From assembly GCF_000524475.1 (NCBI RefSeq), contig NZ_BAVQ01000070.1, forward strand, positions 62,001 to 126,000: a stretch of DNA of 64,000 nt, read 5' to 3'. Positions 7,792-15,694 of the stretch are shown piece by piece. Position numbers and translations under genes: made by a program. The notes below the pieces were generated by a model, which made no database searches, was not told the DNA's origin, and saw only the letters and a program-made list of their open reading frames with translations. Source of the DNA: Tomitella biformata AHU 1821 (GTDB taxonomy: Bacteria; Actinomycetota; Actinomycetes; Mycobacteriales; Mycobacteriaceae). The first letter of the stretch is position 1. The number at the start of each line of letters is the position of its first letter.

Positions 7792-9159
7792 GTGGCAACC
7801 AGTCCGAATTCCACTTCCGCCAAGGCCGCGGCGAAGGCCCCCGGCACCCCCCGCGCGGCCCGCCGCGTCGCCGTCCTGGGCGGCAACCGCATCCCGTTCG
7901 CCCGCTCGGACCGCAAGTACGCCCACGCGTCGAACCAGGACATGTTCACTGCGGCGCTCGAGGGCCTGGTCAGCCGCTTCAACCTCCAGGGCGAGCAGCT
8001 GGGCATGGTCGCCGGCGGCGCCGTCCTCAAGCACGCGCGGGATTTCAACCTCATCCGCGAGTCGGTTCTGGGCAGCCACCTGAGCCCGTACACCCCGGCC
8101 TTCGACCTCCAGCAGGCCTGCGGGACCGGCCTGCAGTCGATCATCGCGGTGGGCGACGCCATCGCGGCGGGCCGCATCGACGCCGGCATCGGCGGCGGCA
8201 CGGACACCACGTCCGACGCGCCCCTTGCCGTGGGCGACGACCTGCGCGAGTTCTTCCTCGAGCTCAACCGCGCGAAGACGATGGGCGACCGCATCAAGCT
8301 GCTGGCCAAGGCGCGCCCCGGCATGATCGGCCTGGACATCCCGCAGAACGGCGAGCCCCGCACCAAGATGTCGATGGGTGAGCACGCGGCCATCACGGCC
8401 AAGGAGTTCGGCATCGCCCGCGAGGACCAGGACCAGCTGGCCGTCGAGAGCCACCAGAAGATGGCCGCCGCCTACGACCGCGGCTTCTTCGACGACCTCG
8501 TCACCCCGTTCCTGGGCCTGACGCGCGATGACAACCTGCGCGCGGACTCCAACATCGAGAAGCTCGCCACCCTCAAGCCCGTCTTCGGCGTCAAGGCTGG
8601 CGCGGCCACAATGACCGCCGCGAACTCGACCCCGCTCACCGACGGCGCGTCCGTCGCGCTCCTCGCCAGCGAGGAGTGGGCCGCCGAGCACGGCCACGAG
8701 CCCCTCGCGTTCATCGCGGACTCGGAGACCGCCGCCATCGACTTCATCCACGGCCACGACGGCTGCACCCCGGACGGCCTGCTCATGGCCCCGACGTTCG
8801 CCGTCGCACGCCTGCTCGAGCGCAACGGCCTGACCCTGCAGGACTTCGACTACTACGAGATCCACGAGGCCTTCGCCTCGCAGGTACTCGCGACCCTGCA
8901 GGCCTGGGAGTCGGCGGAGTACTGCACGGACCGCCTGGGCCTGGACGCTCCGCTCGGCTCGATCGACCGCGCCAAGCTCAACGTCAACGGCTCATCCCTC
9001 GCGGCCGGGCACCCGTTCGCGGCGACCGGCGCGCGCATCGTCGCGACGCTCGCGAAAATGCTCGATGAGAAGGCGGCCGAGGAGAAGCGCCCTGTGCGCG
9101 GCCTGATCTCCATCTGCGCCGCCGGCGGCCAGGGCGTCACGATGATCCTGGAGCGCTGA
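7792..9159 (+). CDS. fadA2: FadA2-like acetyl-CoA acetyltransferase (thiolase)
   Basis: Thiolase of 455 residues that cleaves 3-oxoacyl-CoA or condenses acetyl-CoA. The active-site Cys110 lies in LQQACGTGLQS. The C-terminal catalytic motifs are NVNGSSLAAGHPF (His) and SICAAGGQG (Cys). The GTG at 7792 is chosen because GGAG (7782-7785) is correctly spaced; an in-frame TTG at 7780 would place that Shine-Dalgarno inside the gene. It is divergent from fabG4, as in M. tuberculosis Rv0242c/Rv0243. A 15-bp tandem duplication spans its stop codon, and a terminator follows. Confidence 0.93.
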   Translation: MATSPNSTSAKAAAKAPGTPRAARRVAVLGGNRIPFARSDRKYAHASNQDMFTAALEGLVSRFNLQGEQLGMVAGGAVLKHARDFNLIRESVLGSHLSPYTPAFDLQQACGTGLQSIIAVGDAIAAGRIDAGIGGGTDTTSDAPLAVGDDLREFFLELNRAKTMGDRIKLLAKARPGMIGLDIPQNGEPRTKMSMGEHAAITAKEFGIAREDQDQLAVESHQKMAAAYDRGFFDDLVTPFLGLTRDDNLRADSNIEKLATLKPVFGVKAGAATMTAANSTPLTDGASVALLASEEWAAEHGHEPLAFIADSETAAIDFIHGHDGCTPDGLLMAPTFAVARLLERNGLTLQDFDYYEIHEAFASQVLATLQAWESAEYCTDRLGLDAPLGSIDRAKLNVNGSSLAAGHPFAATGARIVATLAKMLDEKAAEEKRPVRGLISICAAGGQGVTMILER

Positions 9160-9175
9160 TTCCTGGAGCGCTGAT
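9146..9175. repeat. Tandem 15-bp duplication across the fadA2 stop codon
   Basis: TCCTGGAGCGCTGAT occurs twice, head to tail. The repeat is in frame, so readthrough of the first TGA would add four residues before an identical second TGA. It looks like recent replication slippage. Confidence 0.9.
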
Positions 9176-9193
9176 TCCGGATCAGCTTTGTGA

Positions 9194-9223
9194 GGCGCCG
9201 TCGACCGTGAGGTCGGCGGCGCC
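9194..9223. terminator. Terminator after fadA2
   Basis: A 13-bp stem (GGCGCCGTCGACC with its partner, one G-U pair) around a GTGA tetraloop, followed by CTTGTCT. It lies between the converging fadA2 and cupin genes. Confidence 0.75.
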
Positions 9224-9236
9224 CTTGTCTGCGGGG

Positions 9237-9683
9237 TCAGCTGCAGTCGACGGCGGGAGCGTCGTCGGACAGCGGCGCGCCGGCGGGTTCCACGTACACC
9301 GTCCACAGCTCGGCTGACGTCGCGCCGTTGTTCGCGCCGATGTGCGGGTGGTCTGCCCCGTGTGACTCCTCGACCACCTGGCCCGCGGAGGAGTCGACGA
9401 CTGTGCAGTCCTGCAATGTCCGGGTGAGAGTCCCCGCCGTGATCAGCGCGTATACCGGGCCCTGGTGATAGTGCCAGCCCGTCGCGCCGCCGGGGGCGAT
9501 GGCGATGTGCCGCAGGGTGACGGTGGCGACGTCGGGCACGGTGATCGCCCCGATGACCTCCGCGGTGACCCCGCTCGACGGCGTGGCCGAGGCTATTGCG
9601 GGGGTGAGCGCTGCCGAGACAATCGCGCAGGCAATCGCGCAGGCCATCGTGGCCGCGCGCCGAGCGTGGATGGGTGGCCGCAT
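9237..9683 (-). CDS. Secreted cupin-domain protein
   Basis: 148 residues. The ATG at 9683 follows GGAAGG with a 7-nt gap. An N-terminal signal peptide (hydrophobic core ATMACAIACAIVSAALTPAI, cleavage near ASA-TPSS) is followed by a single cupin barrel. The barrel has ATGWHYHQGPVYALITAGTLT as the first cupin motif with two histidines, and HPHIGANNG around the second. Cupins of this kind bind a divalent metal or act as small enzymes; the substrate is not evident. It is divergent from the AurF-like gene across about 280 bp. Confidence 0.75.
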   Translation of the reverse strand: MRPPIHARRAATMACAIACAIVSAALTPAIASATPSSGVTAEVIGAITVPDVATVTLRHIAIAPGGATGWHYHQGPVYALITAGTLTRTLQDCTVVDSSAGQVVEESHGADHPHIGANNGATSAELWTVYVEPAGAPLSDDAPAVDCS

Positions 9684-9919
9684 GCGGGCGCCTTCCGTCG
9701 CGAGTCGGCGATCGCACTCTTGCCGTCGCCGTATGTGATCAGTATCACATATCACGGTGGGGGATGGCGGCGATCGCCTGGATTGCGCGCGCCCGGTCGC
9801 GGCCAGCGATCGGGCGGCGTGATCGGCCCGTGGATCCCCGGATAACGGGTACTTTCGAGCAGATTCAGGGGTGTTGACCTGCGCGGGGACAGTTGCCCCT
9901 AGAAATTAGCGGGACTTAG

Positions 9920-9932
9920 AGTTACGGTAACT
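9920..9932. promoter_or_regulatory. Odd palindrome AGTTAC-G-GTAACT upstream of the AurF-like gene
   Basis: A perfect 6+1+6 inverted repeat 29 bp before the ATG at 9961, in the expected promoter zone. Its spacing differs from the TTACT-N-GTAA family of sites, so a different regulator is likely. The remaining 9684-9919 spacer shows no gene. Confidence 0.45.
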
Positions 9933-9960
9933 TCAACAGCACCACTGATGGAGGCGCAGC

Positions 9961-10968
9961 ATGACTCTCACCACAGATTCCCGCGTGGACCACCCCGTAG
10001 GCTCGACGGCGGAGTACCACGCGATGTTGAACCGGCTCTCCGCCGGCTCCGTGCACAAGAACTTCGACCCCTTCACGGATATCGATTGGGACGCCCCCGA
10101 GTTCGCGGTCACCCCGAACGACCCGCGCTGGGTGCTGCAGAAGGAATCCGACCCGATCGGCAGCCATTCCTGGTATCAGGCGCAGCCGGTCGAGAAGCAG
10201 ATCGAGATCGGCATGTGGCGCCAGGCCAACGTCGCCAAGGTCGGCCTGCAGTTCGAGAACATCCTGATCCGCGGGATGATGCAGTACGTCTTCGGGACCC
10301 CCAACGGCTCGCCCGAGGCGCGGTACTGCACGCACGAGGTCATCGAAGAGTGCAACCACACGATGATGTTCCAGGAGATGGTCAACCGCATCGGCAAGGA
10401 CACCCCGGGGATGAGCCCGGCGTTGCGCTTTATCGCGCAGTTCATTCCCCTGGCGGGCAACACGCTCCCCGTGATCTTCTTCATGGGGGTGCTTGCCGGC
10501 GAGGAGCCGATCGACCACGTGCAGAAGGCGGTCTTGCGCGAGGACGGCGTGATCCACCCGATCATGAAGGGCGTCATGGGGATCCACGTCGCCGAGGAGG
10601 CCCGCCACATCTCCTTCGCGCATGAGTTCCTGCGCCGCCGCGTCCCGAAGATGTCCAAGCTGGGCCGCTTCTTGGCATCCCTGATGATGCCGGTGATCAT
10701 GCGCACCCTGTGCGATGCCATCGTGATCCCGCCGAAGCAGTTCTGGGTGGAGTTCGACATCCCGAAGCAGGTGCGGAAGGACCTGTTCTGGTCCAGCCCG
10801 GCCGCGCGCCAGTCGCTGCGCGACTACTTCGCCGACGTGCGGATGCTCGCGCACGACTCCGGCCTGATGAACCCCGTCTCGAAGCTGGTCTGGAAGGCGC
10901 TCAAGATCGACGGCAAGGCCTCGCGCTACCGCAGCGAGCCCGCCCGCGGTCTAGACATCGCGGCCTGA
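9961..10968 (+). CDS. AurF-like di-iron N-oxygenase/hydroxylase family protein (Rv0885-like)
   Basis: 335-residue helical-bundle protein of the p-aminobenzoate N-oxygenase (AurF) family. Candidate iron ligands are visible: Glu100 (QFEN), Glu130-x2-His133 (EECNH), Glu213-x2-His216 (AEEARH) and His221. The Shine-Dalgarno is GGAGG just before the ATG. It is followed by fprB, the same pair as Rv0885-Rv0886, so FprB probably supplies electrons. The natural substrate is unknown for the mycobacterial branch; N-oxygenation of an arylamine is the family precedent only. Confidence 0.85.
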   Translation: MTLTTDSRVDHPVGSTAEYHAMLNRLSAGSVHKNFDPFTDIDWDAPEFAVTPNDPRWVLQKESDPIGSHSWYQAQPVEKQIEIGMWRQANVAKVGLQFENILIRGMMQYVFGTPNGSPEARYCTHEVIEECNHTMMFQEMVNRIGKDTPGMSPALRFIAQFIPLAGNTLPVIFFMGVLAGEEPIDHVQKAVLREDGVIHPIMKGVMGIHVAEEARHISFAHEFLRRRVPKMSKLGRFLASLMMPVIMRTLCDAIVIPPKQFWVEFDIPKQVRKDLFWSSPAARQSLRDYFADVRMLAHDSGLMNPVSKLVWKALKIDGKASRYRSEPARGLDIAA

Positions 10969-11018
10969 ACTTCCTGCCCTAGCGCCTCGCCCGCCACACA
11001 CGATCGGAAGCTCTCGAC

Positions 11019-12746
11019 ATGCCCCACGTGGTGACCCAGCCGTGCTGTAGCGACGCCTCGTGCGTGTACGCCTGCCCGGTGAACTGCATCCATCCGACGC
11101 CAGATGAGCCGGACTTCCTCACCGCGGAGATGCTGCACATCGACCCAGAGGCCTGTGTCGACTGCGGTGCGTGCGTCTCCGCGTGCCCGGTGGACGCCAT
11201 CGTGCCGGAGGCGCAGCTGTTGCCCTCGGAGCTGGTGTTCCTCGACATCAACGCGAGCTTCTACCGCGAGCGTCGGGACCGGCCGATCCTCGCGCCCGTC
11301 ATCCCCGCGCCGGTGGTGGCACCGGGGAAGGCCCCGCTGCGGGTCGCCATCGTCGGGTCCGGCCCGTCCGCCATGTACGCGGCGGACGAGCTGCTGACAT
11401 TGCCCGGCACTCAGGTCAATATCTTCGACCGGCTGCCAGTGCCCTATGGCCTCGTCCGCGCGGGCGTTGCCCCGGACCATCAACGGACCAAGGGCGTGAC
11501 CAAGCTGTTCGACAAGTTCGCGGAGCAGGACGGGCTGGAGTACTACCTCAATGTGGAGATCGGCGCGGATACAGATTCTGGGGCCATCACGCACGACGAG
11601 CTGCTCGCCGGACACCACGCCGTGATCTACGCCGTCGGCGCGTCCTCGGACCGCAAGCTCGGCATCCCGGGGGAGGGGTTGCCCGGCAGCAGCTCCGCCA
11701 CCGACTTTGTGGCCTGGTACAACGGGGACGCCCGGCACTCCGGCGAGACCTACGACCTCTCGCACCGGCGTGCCGTGATCATCGGCAACGGCAACGTGGC
11801 CCTCGATGTCGCGCGCATCCTCACCGTCGACCCGGAGACACTTGCGGGCACCGACATCTCCCGCCAGGCATTGGAGGCCTTGCGCGCCAGCAAGATCGAG
11901 GAGGTCGTGATCATCGGCCGCCGCGGCCCGGGACAGTCTGCGTTCACGGTCCCGGAGTTCGCGGGCCTGATCGAGACGCCCGGCATCGATGTCGCAATCC
12001 ACCCCGGGGAGGACCTGCTCGACGCGGACACCAAGAGGCGCAAGGGCGAGGCCGGGTTGTCGCATGCCGTGGAGCATAAGTTGGCGCTGCTCGACTCGCT
12101 CGATGCCAGGGAGTCCGCGGGCGGGCGCACGATCACTCTGCGCTACCTGCTCAGCCCCACGGAGATTACGGGAGACGACGCGGTGACCGGGATCGTCCTG
12201 TCCCGCAATGCCTATGCGGGAGGTGCCGCGCGCATCGAGTCGACCGACGAGACCGTGCGCCTGGACGCCGGGCTGGTGCTGACCTCGATCGGCTACCGCG
12301 GGGTCGCGACGGCCGGTGTGCCGTTCGACGAGGCCGCGGGTGTCATTCCGAACGCCGGGGGCCGCGTGTTGCGAGAGCCCGCGGGCGAGGTGCTGCCGGG
12401 CGCGTACGTCACCGGCTGGATCAAGCGGGGCCCGTCGGGCTTCATCGGCACCAACAAGTCCTGCGCGCAGGAGACGGTCAACCGCCTGGTCGACGACTAC
12501 AACGACGGCGAGCTCACCGCGCCCGCCACCACACCGCGGGAGTTCGACAAGTTGGTGCGCCGCCGCCAGCCCACGGTCGTGGACCGGGCTGGCTGGCATG
12601 CCATCGATCGGGCAGAGCGGGAGCTGGGCGCCCGCGGGGGCCGAGTCCGCGAGAAGATCACCGACCCTGCCGCGCTGGTGGAGGTCGCCGCCCAGGCGGC
12701 GCCGCCGGCCGGGGCTAGGAAGCTCCTGCGGAGCCTGCGTCGGTAG
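11019..12746 (+). CDS. fprB: FprB-type ferredoxin/FAD-dependent NADP(+) reductase
   Basis: 575 residues. The N-terminal ferredoxin domain has cysteine clusters around residues 9-23 and a CVDCGACVSACPVDA motif (Cys46, 49, 52, 56). It is fused to an adrenodoxin-reductase-type flavoprotein: FAD loop IVGSGPSAMYAA near 110, an NADPH-binding GNGNVALDVARIL segment near 255, and the C-terminal GWIKRGPSGFIGTNK. It transfers electrons between NADPH and iron-sulfur partners. The gene is 50 bp downstream of the AurF-like gene, so the pair likely forms an oxygenase plus its reductase. Confidence 0.92.
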   Translation: MPHVVTQPCCSDASCVYACPVNCIHPTPDEPDFLTAEMLHIDPEACVDCGACVSACPVDAIVPEAQLLPSELVFLDINASFYRERRDRPILAPVIPAPVVAPGKAPLRVAIVGSGPSAMYAADELLTLPGTQVNIFDRLPVPYGLVRAGVAPDHQRTKGVTKLFDKFAEQDGLEYYLNVEIGADTDSGAITHDELLAGHHAVIYAVGASSDRKLGIPGEGLPGSSSATDFVAWYNGDARHSGETYDLSHRRAVIIGNGNVALDVARILTVDPETLAGTDISRQALEALRASKIEEVVIIGRRGPGQSAFTVPEFAGLIETPGIDVAIHPGEDLLDADTKRRKGEAGLSHAVEHKLALLDSLDARESAGGRTITLRYLLSPTEITGDDAVTGIVLSRNAYAGGAARIESTDETVRLDAGLVLTSIGYRGVATAGVPFDEAAGVIPNAGGRVLREPAGEVLPGAYVTGWIKRGPSGFIGTNKSCAQETVNRLVDDYNDGELTAPATTPREFDKLVRRRQPTVVDRAGWHAIDRAERELGARGGRVREKITDPAALVEVAAQAAPPAGARKLLRSLRR

Positions 12747-12750
12747 GCCG

Positions 12751-14361
12751 TTATCCGCGCGCGCGTCGGCGGATGGCCACGGCGGCCAGTTCGGTCCGCG
12801 TGGCAACTCCGAGCTTGGACATCGCGTGCGACACGTGGCTTTGCACGGTGCGCGGAGAGATCGCCAACTGAGAGGCGATCTTCGGGCCGGTCAGCCCGTC
12901 GGCGACAAGCATGGTCACCGCCAGCTCGCGCGCCGTCAGCGATTCCCAGCCGCGGTCCGCATCGCGGTGCCCCGTGCGGTGGCCGAGCACGATGCCGAGT
13001 GCGCGCAGCCGGCTGCGCAATCGGTGGGAGACCGTAACCGAGCCAATGCGTTCCGCCAGCTCCAGCGTGCGCTCGGCCAGCTCACGGCTGACGTCGGGGT
13101 CGGTCCGGGCGGCGAGGTAGGAGGCCTCCTCGAACGCCATGGTCTCCGCGATGAGGTCGCCGGTGGACTGGAAGCCGACCGCCGCCCGCTGGGCCAACCG
13201 GTGATCGCCGGCCGCCATCGCCCGCGTGAGCAGCACTGCGCTCTCCAAAGCCGGCGCATGCGCGGCGCCCCAGCACAACTCGGTGCGAGCGGCGATCTGG
13301 CGGAGCAGCCCGAAATCGTGTGAGAGCGAGGCCTGGCGGGCGAGCATGGGCGACCGCGCGAGGACCCAGGGCGTCAACTCCTGTCGTGCAGCGAGCTCGA
13401 AGGCCCCGGCAGCCGCGGCGTGGGCCAGCTCGTCCTCACCGCGCAGTCGGTGCAGCTCAGCGCGGGCCAACTCGATATCCGGAAAGCCGAACAGGTCCGG
13501 CAGGGCCCGGGCGGCCCATGCGTCCAGGCGTTCGCCCGCGCGGTCTAGCCGTCCAAGGTGCAGATCCAGCAGTGCCCGGTCGGCGACGGCAGAGGACATC
13601 CAGCCAGAGCCGATCCCCTCGGCCTCGACCAGCGCCTCGTCGAACAGCATCGCGGCGATGCCGAGATCTCCGGTGGCCATGTGCGCCTCGGCGAGAAGGC
13701 CCTGGCGGAAGGGGCCGAGCCAGCGGTTGGTGATCCGCGTGTCCGGTCCGAACTCGTGCGGTGCGCGGGCGATCGCCAGCGCCGGGCCGTAGGCGGACCG
13801 GGTGGCCCACAGCGACCAGGCCGAGGCCGCCGCGGCCTCGGCCCCGAGCCACTGGCCGGGGCCGGCTCGGCTTTCCAGCGCGGCGTCGAAGGCGCCCAGC
13901 GCGCCGACGCAGTCGCCCCCGAGAAGCTGCCAGATAGCGTGCGCGGCGCCCGCGGCGGTGATGCCCGCGTCCGCCGGCCTGGGAGGGGACAGATCCCGCG
14001 GTTTCGCCGCGCCGGTCACGGCGAGGAGCCAGTGCCCACATTGCCGTGCCCAGGCCAGGGATTCTGGCGGGGTGGGGAGGGTGTCGAGCAGACGGATCGA
14101 GTCGAGCGCGTCGTCCACCTGGGCCGAGATCACGGAGAACGCCATCGCCATGAAGGCCAAGGCGATCTGGGCATCCGGCCCGTCGGCCACCGAGGCCGCG
14201 CGCCGGGTGAGCTCGCGCGCATCGAGCATCCGGCCGCTATCGGCAAGAGTCGCCGCGTGCGCGAGCACCTCCTCGACGTTGGCGAGGTCCGGGCCGAAGC
14301 CGACCGCGGCGGGCCGGCCGCCGGCTGTTGGCGGGCCCTCGAGCCGTAGGGATCCATGCAC
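12751..14361 (-). CDS. C-terminal half of a split LAL-type regulator (TPR-like region plus LuxR HTH)
   Basis: 536 residues from a GTG at 14361. Most of the protein is alpha-helical repeat-like sequence rich in Ala/Leu. The last about 65 residues are a LuxR/GerE DNA-binding domain (LTARELAVTMLVADG, then KIASQLAISPRTVQSHVSHAMSKLG). LAL regulators normally carry an ATPase, helical repeats and LuxR HTH in one chain of about 900 residues. Here the ATPase is encoded by the preceding reading frame, which stops 20 bp upstream in a different frame. No good Shine-Dalgarno is seen at the GTG. Either a frameshift split one gene, or two subunits are made. Confidence 0.75.
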   Translation of the reverse strand: MHGSLRLEGPPTAGGRPAAVGFGPDLANVEEVLAHAATLADSGRMLDARELTRRAASVADGPDAQIALAFMAMAFSVISAQVDDALDSIRLLDTLPTPPESLAWARQCGHWLLAVTGAAKPRDLSPPRPADAGITAAGAAHAIWQLLGGDCVGALGAFDAALESRAGPGQWLGAEAAAASAWSLWATRSAYGPALAIARAPHEFGPDTRITNRWLGPFRQGLLAEAHMATGDLGIAAMLFDEALVEAEGIGSGWMSSAVADRALLDLHLGRLDRAGERLDAWAARALPDLFGFPDIELARAELHRLRGEDELAHAAAAGAFELAARQELTPWVLARSPMLARQASLSHDFGLLRQIAARTELCWGAAHAPALESAVLLTRAMAAGDHRLAQRAAVGFQSTGDLIAETMAFEEASYLAARTDPDVSRELAERTLELAERIGSVTVSHRLRSRLRALGIVLGHRTGHRDADRGWESLTARELAVTMLVADGLTGPKIASQLAISPRTVQSHVSHAMSKLGVATRTELAAVAIRRRARG

Positions 14362-14381
14362 TTGCAGGGTGGCGGGCAGAC

Positions 14382-15458
14382 TCAGGCTGGGTCGTTCGAC
14401 TGCTCCCGGCGCCCATCCAGCACGGGTGCGACGGCGCCTCGGGCGCTAGCCACTGAATCGCTGATCAGGCGGAGCATCGGGCCGCTGAGCTGTGCGCGGA
14501 CGGCCGTCGCGTACACATCGGCCGTGAACCAGAGGGCGTCGCCCTGCCAGCCGAGGATGCCGGTGCCCACCGCGGCATCGATGGCCGGCACGAGCTCGCC
14601 CGGATGCTGGCGCCGGGCGCGCGCGAGGTCGGCGATGTCGACGGGCCGAGCCCACGTCGCGATTAGCTCCGCCAACTGCCGGATCTGAGGGTCGAGCACC
14701 GCGATGTGGCCTACCGCGGTGCGGGCGAGGGCCCGGGTGAGCTCGTCGGCGGACTGGCTGGTGTCCAGGGCGCCGTCCACTGGATCGCGGCGGAAGCCGT
14801 CGTCGCCCACCTGGTTCAAGAGCCGGGTGAGCAGGCCCGGATTGCCACCGGTGGCCGCCACCGCGCCCCGTAAATTGGGGCCGCTGGCCGCGCCGATGCA
14901 GACCCGCGTCAATCCCGCCGCCTCGTCCTCGGACAAGGGCTGCAGCCGCACCTCCCGGGCATTTACGGCGCTGGCGAGCATCGCGAGCGCCGTGCGGGCG
15001 GGGACCTGCCGCCACGCGATGACCAGCGCGATCGGCAGGCGGGGCAGCTCCAGCGAGAGCCGGTGCAGCGCGGCGAGCGAATCGCCGTCGGCCAACTGCG
15101 CGTCGTCGAGCAACAGCACGTGGGGTCCGCGCGCGGACATCTCCTCGAGTGCGGCCAGTGCCGCCGTCAACTGGCCGGCCGCGTCGGCGGGCGGCTGTGC
15201 CTGGGCGACCAACTGGGCCAGGACCGAGCCGGGATGCCACGTCGTCAACTCCTCGGCCGTCGTCAGCCGCACGGTGGCGTCAAGCTCGGCCCGCAGGCGC
15301 CGCGCCACGTCGGTGAGCAGGTGGGTCTTGCCCATCCCTGCGGAGCCGGTAACGGCGAACACGTCGGCGCCGCTCGACGGCTTCGGCCCCAACGCGGCGG
15401 AGACCCCCTCGACCACCTCCTCGACCAGCTCCCGCCGCGTCGAGATTCCCAGTGACAT
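14382..15458 (-). CDS. N-terminal ATPase half of a split LAL-type regulator
   Basis: 358 residues from an ATG at 15458 (MSLGISTRREL). It is an AAA/STAND ATPase with Walker A TGSAGMGKT near residue 35, Walker B HVLLLDDAQLAD, and a following winged-helix-like region. It ends at TGA 14382-14384 shortly after the point where helical repeats would normally begin. The downstream frame (-1 relative) is open for about 28 codons before the GTG used by the second half, consistent with a single indel near 14380-14450. Joined length would be about 900 residues, normal for LAL/MalT-like proteins. The regulon is unknown. Confidence 0.75.
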   Translation of the reverse strand: MSLGISTRRELVEEVVEGVSAALGPKPSSGADVFAVTGSAGMGKTHLLTDVARRLRAELDATVRLTTAEELTTWHPGSVLAQLVAQAQPPADAAGQLTAALAALEEMSARGPHVLLLDDAQLADGDSLAALHRLSLELPRLPIALVIAWRQVPARTALAMLASAVNAREVRLQPLSEDEAAGLTRVCIGAASGPNLRGAVAATGGNPGLLTRLLNQVGDDGFRRDPVDGALDTSQSADELTRALARTAVGHIAVLDPQIRQLAELIATWARPVDIADLARARRQHPGELVPAIDAAVGTGILGWQGDALWFTADVYATAVRAQLSGPMLRLISDSVASARGAVAPVLDGRREQSNDPA

Positions 15459-15571
15459 GGCCAGAAGGTTACTCACGCCTGGGGATCGGGGTCGTCGAAT
15501 GGCAGGCTCCAACCGCGATGCCCGCGGCCAAGAGGTGTAACAGCGGCGGAGGTGGTCCCGATAACTGGAGT

Positions 15572-15618
15572 AGACCGCATTTCCTCGCCAAACCCCGACC
15601 GGCGAGGAGATGCGGTCT
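15572..15618. other. Long hairpin in the LAL/VanW divergent spacer
   Basis: Two 18-nt arms (AGACCGCATTTCCTCGCC and its complement with one G-U) around an 11-nt loop, followed by a pyrimidine-rich run on the plus strand. It lies upstream of both flanking genes, so it is not a terminator for either. It could be a 5-prime-UTR element of the VanW gene or the terminator of a small RNA. Confidence 0.5.
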
Positions 15619-15694
15619 GCTTTCTGTCTGTCGCCGATATGCTGGTGGCGGTCCAGAATGGTCCGCTGAACATGTGAACAACTTGGAGGAAGCC

